Source of the DNA: Liolophura sinensis | Lineage: Eukaryota; Mollusca; Polyplacophora; Chitonida; Chitonidae | Direction of reading: 5' to 3' | DNA: 64,000 bases | Assembly: GCF_032854445.1 (NCBI RefSeq) | Contig: NC_088295.1 | Coordinates: 20,943,385-21,007,384 of the forward strand | Shown: piece after piece, positions 33,292 to 43,291 of the stretch | Position numbering within the stretch: position 1 is the first letter of the stretch | How the letters are laid out: each line of letters begins with the position of its first letter | Notes under the pieces: model-generated | Seen by the model: the letters and a program-made list of their open reading frames with translations, nothing else | The model's database searches: none | What the model was told of the DNA's origin: nothing | Made by a program: the position numbers and the translations under genes

Positions 33292-33846
33292 GCTTGTTGA
33301 TGTATGGCAGCGCCCTCTACGAGTCATGCGCTTCAAATTATCATGTGATCTGTCAATAATCACAGACCACTGCGTCTGAGTTTACAACTTGTTGTGGTTT
33401 GACAGGTCTCATGCATGTAGATCATGTAACTTGTGAAGGACCCATCATGATGAAAAAACTAAACCCACCTCCATTACCCATACCGGTAATAGGCCTAGGC
33501 TTTTAGATGTGAAATATTCTGCAGTGTTCAAGCGTATGCGGTTTAACCAAAAGAAAAATAAGTAAATAGGCCTAAATAAATAAACATATGCCTTTATGGA
33601 GGCCTGGGAGTGTACAGGCGGAAAAACAATGCAAAACAAAGAAGCTCACAGGGAGCCGAGGAAGGCGGAGATCAGGGACATCACTTAACAAAGTGGCATT
33701 CCTCGTTTATTTATACATACATATACCGATATAGTAAGTTTAAATATCGGTAAAAGGGCCAGGCATACACTTCGGGTCAAACATGCCTTTCATCTTAAAA
33801 ACCGAGGACTGTGATTTTTCCTCCCTTACTATGATTTATACATTTT

Positions 33847-34172
33847 AGCTTAGCTTTAATTTCAAGTACATAGCTACCTATATACAGCTGTGATTACGTA
33901 TATTATCACAGCCTTGTGTTGTTCCATAAGCTTACCATGAACACCTGTGTACTTCCCTTGCTGCATTTGATATACTACTGCTACTGTTGATAGCTGAGAC
34001 GACTATTGTCTACGGGCAGAGACAAATGATTTGGTGCCCAGTAGTATATTAAAGCCAGAAAGGAAAGTATATGTTCAAGGTAAGCTTATGGAACAAGAAA
34101 GGGCTGTGATAGTATGCGTAATCACAGCCCTATAGAGGTAGCTATAGATGTACTTGAAATTAAAGCTAAGCT
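33847..34172. mobile_element. Fold-back MITE, arms about 150 bp
   Basis: Left end agcttagctttaatttcaag and right end cttgaaattaaagctaagct are inverse copies. Inside, both arms carry a subterminal hairpin (ctgtgattacgta and tacgtaatcacag-like parts), then ataagcttacc versus ggtaagcttat and tatactactg versus cagtagtata. It is a shorter relative of 29346-30095. No coding capacity. Confidence 0.88.
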
Positions 34173-34689
34173 CCCCCTACCCCCACCCTGAAATAACGGT
34201 TTTTTTTGTTTGTTTTTTTTTTTGTCTATAGATCAAGTAACATCAGCTGAGAGGTTGGAATAAAAAAAAAAGGATTAATGAATAAAGAACAGTGTGCAGC
34301 TTATCCCGGATTTATCACAGCTTTTTCACCAGAAAACTGCCTAGATTGCGTCTCAAGCACAGGCGGCCCCTGGACCCTCGCCTGATAGACTGGTATACTA
34401 TTTCCGCTGCTCCTCCCACATGCGTTGTTTTCAAGTCATCATGGTAATTTTTAGGTCTAATAAATGCTATATTAACGTAGGGGCCTACGTGCATTTTGTT
34501 TTACGGTACTATGCTATGGTGCTATATTATTAGTTGTATGGTTATTCAGTCATAGGATACGCAAATATATGGTGTCAGCAATCCACATATATATTGCAGG
34601 ATACTAGAGTATATCTGTACCCCATTGTTGTCCATTAATAAGCGGAGTACTGTCTGATGCACGCTAAAGACCTGTACGATGTGTGAGTT

Positions 34690-34780
34690 GCTACGTCATT
34701 TCGACGTTCAAATTTTGATGACGTCGATATATTGTTGGAACGAACCTTGGTTAATATATGCACTGCTATGACGTCATAAT
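34690..34780. promoter_or_regulatory. Cluster of CRE-like tgacgtc motifs
   Basis: Within about 90 bp the sequence shows ctacgtcatttcgacg, gatgacgtcgata and ctatgacgtcataatgac. The last two contain the palindromic core TGACGTC(A) bound by CREB/ATF-type factors in animals. They lie about 165-250 bp upstream of the ATG at 34944. Function is inferred from motif and position. Confidence 0.4.
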
Positions 34781-34943
34781 GACAGGTATACAGGCTTACA
34801 TGCAGAGGCCCTTTTGCATGGAATGGCTCCTAAAAGAGGACCGAAAGGTTTGACCCATGTGAACGGGGCTGGAAAGTCATACAAACGTAGGCATTGTATG
34901 AATAAGTATTACTGAATAGTGTTCACATAAACTCATCATCAAC

Positions 34944-37900
34944 ATGAGCGCACGAAAGGAGGTGTTTTACCGAAACGCCAAGGTTCTGTTAGGGAAACCT
35001 ACTAAGCGCGTGTGGTTCCGCCTGAACCCTCTCCTGGAGAAGACATCACTGTTCATCATGAATAAAAAGGACAACAGCCAGTTTACACTCCCCCTTCAGT
35101 CCGTGGTGATATGTGAGCGGGTTCTAGATGACGAAACTGCCTTCCAAGAGACATGCACAGAGGGTTAGTAACGGAAAATCTTAACCATGATATCAAATCA
35201 AATGAGCTGAATATCAAGTCCCGAATTTTACACACCGGCTTGAAGTTATGGTGCAGACTGATGCTTGTACCATATTTATCCTCTCGGGAACACTTTGTTA
35301 CTCGATGTTCAATTGATTAAACAGCTAGGCACTACATGTATATCTAAATATAAGCACAAATACCATCATGAAGGAATTACTTGACAACCCTGAATAGAGA
35401 TACCCTAATATTTATTTATATACTTATTTGATCGATGTTTTACGTCGTACTCAAGAAGTATTATGGCGCATGCGAGGAAACCGTGCAGAGCCCGGTGGAA
35501 ACCCACGACCATCCAGAGATGTTCAGCATGAGCGGGACTAATGCTTATCTGGACTTACACATACGGTTTACGGGTAGCCAGGGGGTTGATGATCTTCTGG
35601 GTGGGGGGTGGGGGATTTTTTAAAAAATTATTTTTCAGTCACATGATGTGCAAATTCAGTGCGAGGAAATTACAGCGGAATAACATCTACTTTGCATGAA
35701 GATTTCTGATTCTCATTTACTGCAAAATTCCCCTTTTTCAGAACAGAAACCTCATTCTTTGATTCTTTGAGAATTATAAACACGCGTGACGGAATTCCTG
35801 CCTAAAATAATCCCTTCATGGTAATACAATCTATAGTATTTTCAAATAAACTTGAAATAAGCAACAATATGCTGGTTCAGCAAAAAATTCTATTGTAGTG
35901 GTTTTAATATTGTTAGGTTTGATGTAGGTATAGGTAAATTGTGATTTCTGATGTTCGCCTAGTGGTTTGTGATTATATTGGCAGTAGCATGCTTCTCACG
36001 TCCGTCTCCAAAGCTGTTAAATGTTGTGTTTATTTGTATCTGTAACCTGAAAATCTTTTAACACTTCAATATTGATTCCACATGCAATACAGTGCGAAGT
36101 CGGGAGACCGTGGGGTCAAACCCGGGTCGGGTCATACCAAAGACTATAAAAATGGTCCTTGTTGCTACCTCGTTTTGCTCTTAGCACTGAGAGGTTAGAG
36201 GTAGGAAACCGTTGGCCTATGGACAGGGTCAGCAGAACGTGATGGGTGAGGTGTCACGTCTGGTGTCTATGGCTAACACTTCAGTGGCGGCAGCATTGTG
36301 GCGGCCTGGACTCAAGAAGACACGTTATAAGTACACACACTTATTGACTCTTCGTCGTCGTATGACTGAAAATTGTTAAGTACGACGTTAAACCCCAAGC
36401 ATACATACATACCCTGCAATACAGTGTTTTCATGAACAACTCAATTCTCATTTATGATCAAAACGACTATACATTAAATTGTGGTCGGTCACACACATCG
36501 GCAAAGTAGTAGCAACAAAGTAAAGAGCTTCAGTCAATCCGTTGGTAGGAGATAAACTAAGCATTCTGTACCGTTAGGCTTATCCTATTCATAGGCCTCT
36601 CACGGAAACTTCTATATAACGGCGTGTCGATTGTCTTCCACAACGGCTGTTATTACGCATTATTCAGTCAAGCTTTGAACTGCTCTCCGTTTTGTTTTTC
36701 CTTGTAGCGTTAATATGTAACGTTTCTTTTTTTCATGTCAGTGTGACGGAATTACCAAATCATCTCTGCAAATGTAAATCCATCAGGCATATTTACCTGT
36801 GAATTTGTATCTTTTTAATGTAACATTTGAGTTTTTCGCAGAGGGTTTACGCAAAAAATCAGACAGAAAGTAAAACATATAATTAAATTTAACTGACGTT
36901 TAAAGGGGTCAAAGGTCAATGTTCAACCTTTTCAACATGGTATTAATATACATATTTGTGAGAGGTTCAAAATTCAGACAAAGGTTATTAATCTCGTGGA
37001 ACTCATATACGTTCATCACTCATGGGCCCATCCCACAAATGGTTCTTGTAGTGCTTTGTTCATCTGCTTTAGCATACCACTATTCTCAGATATATATGGT
37101 AAATGAATGATAAACCTACGCATGCCCTAAAAGTCTATGCTTTAAGACATTCTTACTCTTATTCGATAGAATATTTTGGATTTATTCACTTTTTACGTCA
37201 TCTAAAACTTCAATACATCTAAGAAATTAACAAAGTAAAATTTACCAAGGTTTTTCTTTGAACCTGACTAATGGCCAAAGAACTATAGGTATAGTATTGA
37301 CCACTTTATGCCTTTTGTGCTGTTACCAAAGCGTAGAACACTACTCCTCAGTGATACCATGAAAGCCTGCGGAACAGTCCACCACAGAGCCTTTAATAGC
37401 TATCTTGAGCTTCGAGAACACTACCCACTTCACCTGCGACACAGTACTGCTTAGAGTATCGCCAGGTTTTAACCCAGATATGGTCATCCTAAACAGTATA
37501 TTATAGAACACCATATATGCCCTAAGCTTTGTGCCTCCGTGGTTACTATGCGGCGTGGCAGAATGACTGCAGGAGCCTTTCACCAATGCACTAGGTGTGA
37601 GTTCAATTCCAGCTCATGTTGACTTCCTCTTCGACAGCAAGTGGGTCGGTCTGTCAGCAACCTGCGGATGGTCCTAGGTTTCCCTCAGGCTCTGTCTGTT
37701 TTTTTCTGGCCGCCGTCGAATAAATGAAATATTCTGGAGGCTTAGAACACCAATGGAATGAATAAATAAATACCCTACACTTTATACCATGCATGTGGTA
37801 TCGAACGCAAGCTGTTTACCTCACCTACAGTACGAAGCATCATAACAGCTGTTACTTTATAAGTGCTTGATATGAGGTTATTAATTCGACCGTTTTGTCT

Positions 37901-40900
37901 TAATTCTAGCTGATTTTTGGGACTACCTTTTTTCCGATAACTGGAAGAACTGGTCAACTGTTCGAGTGTTTGAAGGCCAGCTGATGGAATGGCTTCTAGA
38001 AGCTCTCTATACCCTGGAAAAGGTTGGAACGATAGTGTCTCATAGAACCGGCATCTTCGCTCAGAACATTCGTCACATCAAACGACCTCTCAAAGGTTCA
38101 ACGGTAAGTTTCTCATCTTTGTTACACACACTGTCGTTATCATTTTCTCCCACTCACTTGATTTGTTTCTCTGTCCATGTGTGTAGGGGGTTCCAGATAG
38201 GTTGGGGCAGTTGCGGGGACAACACTATTGGGCGTGTTGTTGCTTTGTGAATGTATATAGCTTTACTTTTCGAACTACATGGTGCTTTATCTTGTTTTAT
38301 GTATACTGGTGTATTTTTTGAGTAAGTAAGTACATGTTTCCTTTGTATCTGTTTCTCCGTGAAGGCCTTGGGGAGAACAGTTTCACTGTAAAATTGAAGG
38401 AGCTACCTTCGATAAATATAGATATCATTATTATTACTATAAAATTGACCGAGCTACCTTCGATAGATATCATTATTATTACTATTATAATTATTATCAT
38501 TATTATTAAAGGAGAAAAATCAAACTGACTGCTGTTTGTTCACACAAAAACAACACTGTTCATTGCAGTAGCCTAGATTCGGTTGAGGGCTACGTTTACT
38601 TGAATTGCAAGCCGGCACTGTCTTCTCTCAAACACATGTAAGCCTGTGTAGTAATTCAGTCAACTGCATATGCATCTATAAAACTGCCTAGAAGTTAACA
38701 CAGGACATGGAAATCAAGCTTATTCACAGATAATGACAAACATGCCCCAAGAAAATAAAAACCGTGAAACTTATCAACAAACATTATTTTCGTATAACTT
38801 GCATTTCTAATAGGAAACAAAGGAAATCAAGGAAACCTTAAAGATCAGCTTTACATACTACGCCAAGCGGAGAAGTCAATTCGACCGCATGATGAGCAGT
38901 TCTGTATGCTCCATGGAGAGCCTGTCTTTCCCGGACATCGAGGAAACGTTCCTGTCCGAAGAGGAGTTATCCCTTTTCGAATCACCTTCTTCCGAGCATG
39001 TGGGAGATTATCAGAGGGAGCATTGTGGATCTTTTAGACCCCACACCAGACGTGCCATCATTTCTCTGGATGACACTCTCACCGATTACAACGAAATACA
39101 TGCAAGAGGCTCATTTGAATCCATCTCTGAATACGACGAAGACAACAAAGAAGAGGAATTCAGTGTCCTTTCCCCAAACAAAGTGGTCCGTCGTCTTAAA
39201 GGCCCGCACATATCATACAAGGAATGGACCAAAACTAATCAGGCGTCCACGGTCACCCCTGCATCAGGGAGAACTCAGTTTTTGCCAAGCATCTACACTC
39301 TGCCTCACTTCCATTGCGAGAGACCAATTCGCTCAAGAGCGGACTGCCCAAGCGTGCTAAATAAGAAAGACATAAGGTATTTATCTGAAATGGCAGCGGC
39401 CCACAACTCTGCAGCATGGTTAATTGAGACGATGGACTGTATGTCCAAAAAATCTGGCCGAACCGTGGACAGACTACGTAAAAGGCTCGAGGTTCGGGTG
39501 GATGAGCGAAACAGAAACAAACAACAAGCCAAAGCTCCTCAGGGAGGTCATTTAGCTGAGGCTAAAGTAATTGCATCCAACTACGCTCAATCCCCAATTA
39601 TTACGCCTGTGTTAAACAGATGTCACGCAGTACCGAGTTTTGAGCAGTACGTCGTCAATTTGATTAAGGAAAGGGGCGCTGGGCAAAAATTGAGGGCCAA
39701 GAGACGAGGAGTTAATAAATATTCTCAACGCCATAGGATGCGAAATGACTTCGATCAGCCAGACTACTTCGTTGATGAATGGAAATCTCCCAGATTAGGT
39801 AATGCTCGAAAAAAGAACACACGGCCAGTGAAGTCCAATGTAAAGAAATCCCCCAAAGCACAGAAGAAACAATTTAAGTCCAAACCCTCCATTGGTTCTC
39901 AACCGCGATCAGAGACTATCAAAGAAGTTGACGAAACCGATGACACTGATGACCATCCTGAAGAGCTGAAGAATACAGAGAACATCGTGGATATCATAGT
40001 CGGAATCACAGACTGTGTAGCTTTCAGAAACAACCTTGCAATGATTAACGAATCCGATGAAGATGGGACTCCTTCCTCAGGCATCAGCTCTAATACTAAT
40101 AGCCCGGAAAAGGGATCGCCCGCGGCTCCCGATCAGAAAGGTTCGGCCAAAATCAAATCCGTCGCAACTCCTTCATGTCCTACTACCAGTGGCGAATCCT
40201 CGGCTTTAGACGGAGAATTGTCGGTCTCTGACAGCCAGGATTCCCATCAGTACGCTAAAAGTGTATCTCCACCGAAGCCTTTAACTGGTTCAATTGACAG
40301 AAAGACAACAGCCAGTAGTCCAGAAAAGGCGGACAAGAATGGTACCTTAGATCAGACGAACGGAGAAGTGTGTCCACACGGAGCGGGTGAAAGTAGCAGC
40401 CCGGACAAGACATCTCCACCCTACGGGGATGACACGGAGTACAACAGTGGACCATCGGAGGCTTTGCCAGAAGAGACAGCAAATCCAGTGTCCGATAACT
40501 TAGAATTGTTTGATGCCAGAAAGATTAACCGCAAATACAGCTTCGAGAAACTGAAGGCCAATAGAAAATACCAGAAGAAACACGGTTTCCGAGACATACT
40601 AAAGAAGTTTACACGAATTCAAAAGATTGCGTCCGTTTTCAGAAAAGGCGCTATGATAAAAGGAAAAAAAGGGAAACAAAAGAAGACGTTTAGCAATCCA
40701 TTAGTCATGTCACCGAGTCCGGATCCAACTGATACTTTCGTTGGTCAAGTCACAAAACGCCGAGATGCCCTAATACCAACAAACATTGTTCCGCCAAACT
40801 TTCGGCATCCAACACCAGAGGAGTTCAGGGCACAGTTACTAGGTGCTCTGGAGCGGTTTGTTGTGAGAAAAGAACAGGTCATATCAAATTACAAGAACAG

Positions 40901-40949
40901 ATCCTTAACTTCCATAACATTTACCAGACCAGATCTTTTTGCCAACTAA
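34944..40949 (+). CDS. Unrecognised 849-aa protein, three exons
   Basis: Exons 34944-35163, 37910-38103 and 38814-40949 join in phases 1 and 0 (GAGG|gttagt; ttctag; ACG|gtaagt; ctaatag) and end in TAA at 40947. I do not recognise the family. Residues 1-110 alternate strand-like segments (VWFRLNPLL, SLFIMNKK, QFTLPLQSVVI), then FWDYLF and a helix with a Trp (LMEWLLEALYTLEKV). That order would fit a PH/PTB-like fold, but this is inference. Exon 3 (711 residues) is mostly disordered: acidic start (SFPDIEETFLSEEELSLF), long Ser/Pro/Lys/Glu stretches, then a conserved-looking basic region (RKYQKKHGFRDILKKFTRIQ) and a C-terminal helix (EEFRAQLLGALERFVVRKEQ). No signal peptide or membrane segment. 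Confidence 0.82.
35410..35575 (-). mobile_element. SINE family A, partial
   Basis: Reads ttatttgatcgatgttttac, gtcgtactcaag, then ggtggaaacccacgaccatc and gcatgagcgggacta. This is the reversed tail and body of family A with internal deletions. Confidence 0.7.
36090..36415 (+). mobile_element. SINE family B copy
   Basis: A degraded head near ggtcaaacccgggtcgggtc leads into ataccaaagactataaaaat, gtgaggtgtcacgtctggtg and the tail gtatgactgaaaattgttaa, gtacgacgttaaaccccaag. It is in the same family as 41307-41640 and 46843-47190. Confidence 0.8.
37531..37772 (+). mobile_element. SINE family A, degraded
   Basis: Begins with gtgcctccgtggtta (A-box remnant), has a B-box-like gagttcaattccagctcatg, and ends with gaaatattctggagg and an aataaataaata run. 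Several deletions separate it from the intact copy at 13870-14135. Confidence 0.75.
38814..40949 (+). CDS. Last exon of the unrecognised gene (711 codons)
   Basis: After ctaatag the frame opens with ETKEIKETLKISFTYYAKRR and then runs open for 2.1 kb to a TAA, far beyond chance for this base composition. GC content and codon use are visibly higher than in the surroundings. The large single exon encodes the disordered acidic/basic body of the protein. A poly(A) signal AATAAA at 41203-41208 would give a 3' UTR of about 270 bases. Confidence 0.93.
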   Translation, partial: ETKEIKETLKISFTYYAKRRSQFDRMMSSSVCSMESLSFPDIEETFLSEEELSLFESPSSEHVGDYQREHCGSFRPHTRRAIISLDDTLTDYNEIHARGSFESISEYDEDNKEEEFSVLSPNKVVRRLKGPHISYKEWTKTNQASTVTPASGRTQFLPSIYTLPHFHCERPIRSRADCPSVLNKKDIRYLSEMAAAHNSAAWLIETMDCMSKKSGRTVDRLRKRLEVRVDERNRNKQQAKAPQGGHLAEAKVIASNYAQSPIITPVLNRCHAVPSFEQYVVNLIKERGAGQKLRAKRRGVNKYSQRHRMRNDFDQPDYFVDEWKSPRLGNARKKNTRPVKSNVKKSPKAQKKQFKSKPSIGSQPRSETIKEVDETDDTDDHPEELKNTENIVDIIVGITDCVAFRNNLAMINESDEDGTPSSGISSNTNSPEKGSPAAPDQKGSAKIKSVATPSCPTTSGESSALDGELSVSDSQDSHQYAKSVSPPKPLTGSIDRKTTASSPEKADKNGTLDQTNGEVCPHGAGESSSPDKTSPPYGDDTEYNSGPSEALPEETANPVSDNLELFDARKINRKYSFEKLKANRKYQKKHGFRDILKKFTRIQKIASVFRKGAMIKGKKGKQKKTFSNPLVMSPSPDPTDTFVGQVTKRRDALIPTNIVPPNFRHPTPEEFRAQLLGALERFVVRKEQVISNYKNRSLTSITFTRPDLFAN

Positions 40950-41306
40950 ATGATCTCCTCAACGAGATATTCATACTTCACGAATTCATATTGTCCATAC
41001 ATTGTCGGACATACTATGCAACAGGTAAAAAGGAAATATAGTAACAATTTCCTCTTGTGTTTTCTCGTATTTGTATATCTAGTCCTGGGTATAGCTTTGC
41101 TTAAATATATCTCAGCATGTGTACAACTGGAAACACTAGTGCATGTCACATCATCCTTCAAGTGTTAATGGAGAAACAAACATGACAACTGAAAAAAGAG
41201 AAAATAAATGCAGAGAAAAAGGTGAAATTTCACAAGACGCAGATAAATCGTAAGTGTAACGTTGTCCGAAGATTTCAAGATATGCTGTATTTCACCCAAA
41301 GTACCG

Positions 41307-41640
41307 ACCCGGCAACTGAGTTGGTAGAGCGTCTGTTTCGGGAGCGGTAGATCCAGGGTCAATCTCACACCGAAGACCTTAAAAGAGGAACTTCCTCGCT
41401 TCGCTTTCAGCATGAAGGGGATAGTCCATCGACTGTTTGACCCGTATCAGTATAATGGCTCGTGTTGGGCGGCTTACTTGCCTTATGTAAGTCGTCTCAG
41501 TAATGCAGCCCTAGATAAAAGAGCGGTGGAAATCCTTGCAACAAGGAGGTACATTGCATGCACTCTAAGGATTTCTCCGTCGTCATATGACTGAAAAATT
41601 GTTAAGTACAGCGTTAAACCCCAAACACTCTCATTCACCC
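41307..41640 (+). mobile_element. tRNA-derived SINE family B, near full length
   Basis: The head has A-box-like ggcaactgagttggtagagc and B-box-like gtagatccagggtcaatc. The body follows, with the tail cgtcatatgactgaaaaatt and gttaagtacagcgttaaacc. The copy at 42706-43030 is the same family in reverse. Confidence 0.85.
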
Positions 41641-41920
41641 AAAGTTATTCATTTTCAAGTGACAAATATTGCTCGATAGATTTGTGATTCTTAGGAATTG
41701 TGAAGTTAATTGCATATCAGAAAAATGTAAGTGTTGGTATGAAAAGTCCCATTTGAAGGTCTTTATGTGCTTTCGGAAGTGCCTTTTTACATACAAAACT
41801 TTAACTGAAATACAGTACATATGTTGCTATGTTTACCAAATCCTTCACTCATATCCTAGTGTGAATTTGTATAAGGCATTTAATCGCATACTGTAGTGAT
41901 TTATATATAAGTTTAAGTTT

Positions 41921-42229
41921 GACCTTTCCTGGACTCGTCCATACAGGACCATACAATCCAATAACCTATATATATATATATATAGGTTATTGGATTGTAT
42001 GGTCCTGTATGGACGAGTCCAGGAAAGTTTGGCTAGGTTGCAAACGGCATTTTTCTAGCGAACCTTAAGTTTGACCTTTCCTGGACTCGTCCATACAGGA
42101 CCATACAATCCAATAACCTATATATATATATATATAGGTTATTGGATTGTATGGTCCTGTATGGACGAGTCCAGGAAAGGTCAAACTTAAGGTTCGCTAG
42201 AAAAATGCCGTTTGCAACCTAGCCAAACT
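41921..42229. repeat. Nested palindrome: two hairpins sharing one arm sequence
   Basis: Hairpin 1 spans 41924-42027 (arms 52 bp, centre 41975.5) and hairpin 2 spans 42026-42229 (arms 102 bp, centre 42127.5). Both centres are a (TA)n run inside aacctatatatatatatagg-type sequence. The arm ctttcctggactcgtccata occurs four times, alternating in orientation. The outer arm of hairpin 2 carries gtttggctaggttgcaaacg and its inverse. The arms appear essentially perfect, so the structure is young, or an assembly or cloning artefact. Confidence 0.95.
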
Positions 42230-42705
42230 GTATCATATCACCAAACTTGGAGAGAAACTCCTTCAACATATCAACGTAGTATACGTGAAATATGATCATT
42301 TAAGTATTAAGTTTAATCATCAAGTATTAAAATTCTTGCGTTGGAAAGGACAGGGGTCCCCGGAAACTGTGGGACTTCAAAAGTTTTATCAAGGCGCCAA
42401 AAATAACTTGCGCTCATGAGTCCACAAAATATCGTCTATCATATAAAATATCATATATATGTTCAAAATCTTCCAAATATTCCACAAAAATTCTAATTTA
42501 ACGATATCTCTAACCCATACAAATTCACATTCTACAAGTAAAACCTATGTCTATGTTATGGACAAGGCAGTAAATTAACCCCATGCAGTTATATGAAATA
42601 ATATACTGTCTCTAGCAAAATCGCCTCAATACTCAAGGATTGTCCTCTTATGACTAGGAAGAAAGCCTGGGGGTTAACCCAGAGCGAATATATCAACAGA
42701 TAACG

Positions 42706-43030
42706 ACTGAGTGAGTGCTTGGGGTTTAACGTCGTACTTAACAATTTTTCAGTCATATGACGACGAAGGAATCCTTACAGTGCATGTGATGTGCCTACTT
42801 GTTGCAGGACTGATTTCCACCGCTCTTTTATCTAGTGCTGCTTCACTGAGACGCCTTACCGAAGGCAAGTAAGGCGCCCCTCCCGTGCCATTGTACTGAT
42901 ATGGGTCAACCAGTCGTTGCATTATCCCCTTCATGCAGAACGCCAAGCGAGGAAGCTACAACATCCTCTTTTAAAGTCTTAGGTGTGACTCGACCCAGGA
43001 TTGTCCCTGGATCTACCGCTCCCGAAACAG
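42706..43030 (-). mobile_element. tRNA-derived SINE family B, minus-strand copy
   Basis: Reads, reversed, the tail gtttaacgtcgtacttaaca, the middle ctgatatgggtcaaccagtc and the head with ggattgtccctggatctacc. It matches the copy at 41307-41640 over almost its full length. The two copies flank the palindrome at 41921-42229 in opposite orientation. Confidence 0.85.
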
Positions 43031-43104
43031 ATAACGATGTTTGTGGCTACACCAAATCGCCGTGAAGTGCAACCCCTGTGGCACAACCCAGAATCTATAC
43101 GTTT

Positions 43105-43291
43105 GAGGGACACGTGTTCACTGGAGTACAGTGTGGGGGCGCTCGCGTTTATAACGGAAGTTGGGGTTAGAAATCTTGCGATTCACGGACTTCGCTCATG
43201 AGCGTTGGGCGAATAAAGCGTTTTCGTCACCCAAACTTCCGGTATATGCACGAGGGACCCCACGCTGAACTCCTGTGAACTCGTGTCCCTC
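43105..43291. repeat. 187-bp imperfect palindrome
   Basis: Left gagggacacgtgttcactgg and right inverse cctgtgaactcgtgtccctc pair. Matching continues through cagtgtgggg versus ccccacgctg and aacggaagtt versus acttccggta to a perfect centre cgctcatgagcg at 43193-43204. Arms are about 80% matched, clearly older than the neighbouring palindrome. No coding potential. Confidence 0.8.

Larger units (their letters stand above)
33292..34943. other. Head-to-head spacer of two divergent genes
   Basis: About 1.65 kb separates the LRMDA-like start and the start of the unrecognised plus-strand gene. It contains the palindromic element 33847-34172, a poly-T tract near 34200 and a CpG- and cgtca-rich stretch at about 34680-34780 (several tgacgtc(a) motifs, CRE-like). 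A promoter for the plus-strand gene probably lies in the last few hundred bases. Confidence 0.45.
35164..37909 (+). other. Intron 1 of the unrecognised gene with SINE copies
   Basis: Contains a reversed partial family A SINE (35410-35575), a plus-strand family B SINE (36090-36415) and a degraded plus-strand family A SINE (37531-37772). Nothing coding was recognised. Confidence 0.65.

Noticed and set aside
39305-39532. Minus-strand open frame inside the large exon of the unrecognised gene
   Set aside because: Shadow of the strongly supported plus-strand coding frame.
41412-41594. Short plus-strand open frame starting MKGIVHRLFDPYQYNGS
   Set aside because: It lies within a family B SINE, and a similar peptide appears in the reverse copy at 42749-42946. 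It is a repeat, not a gene.
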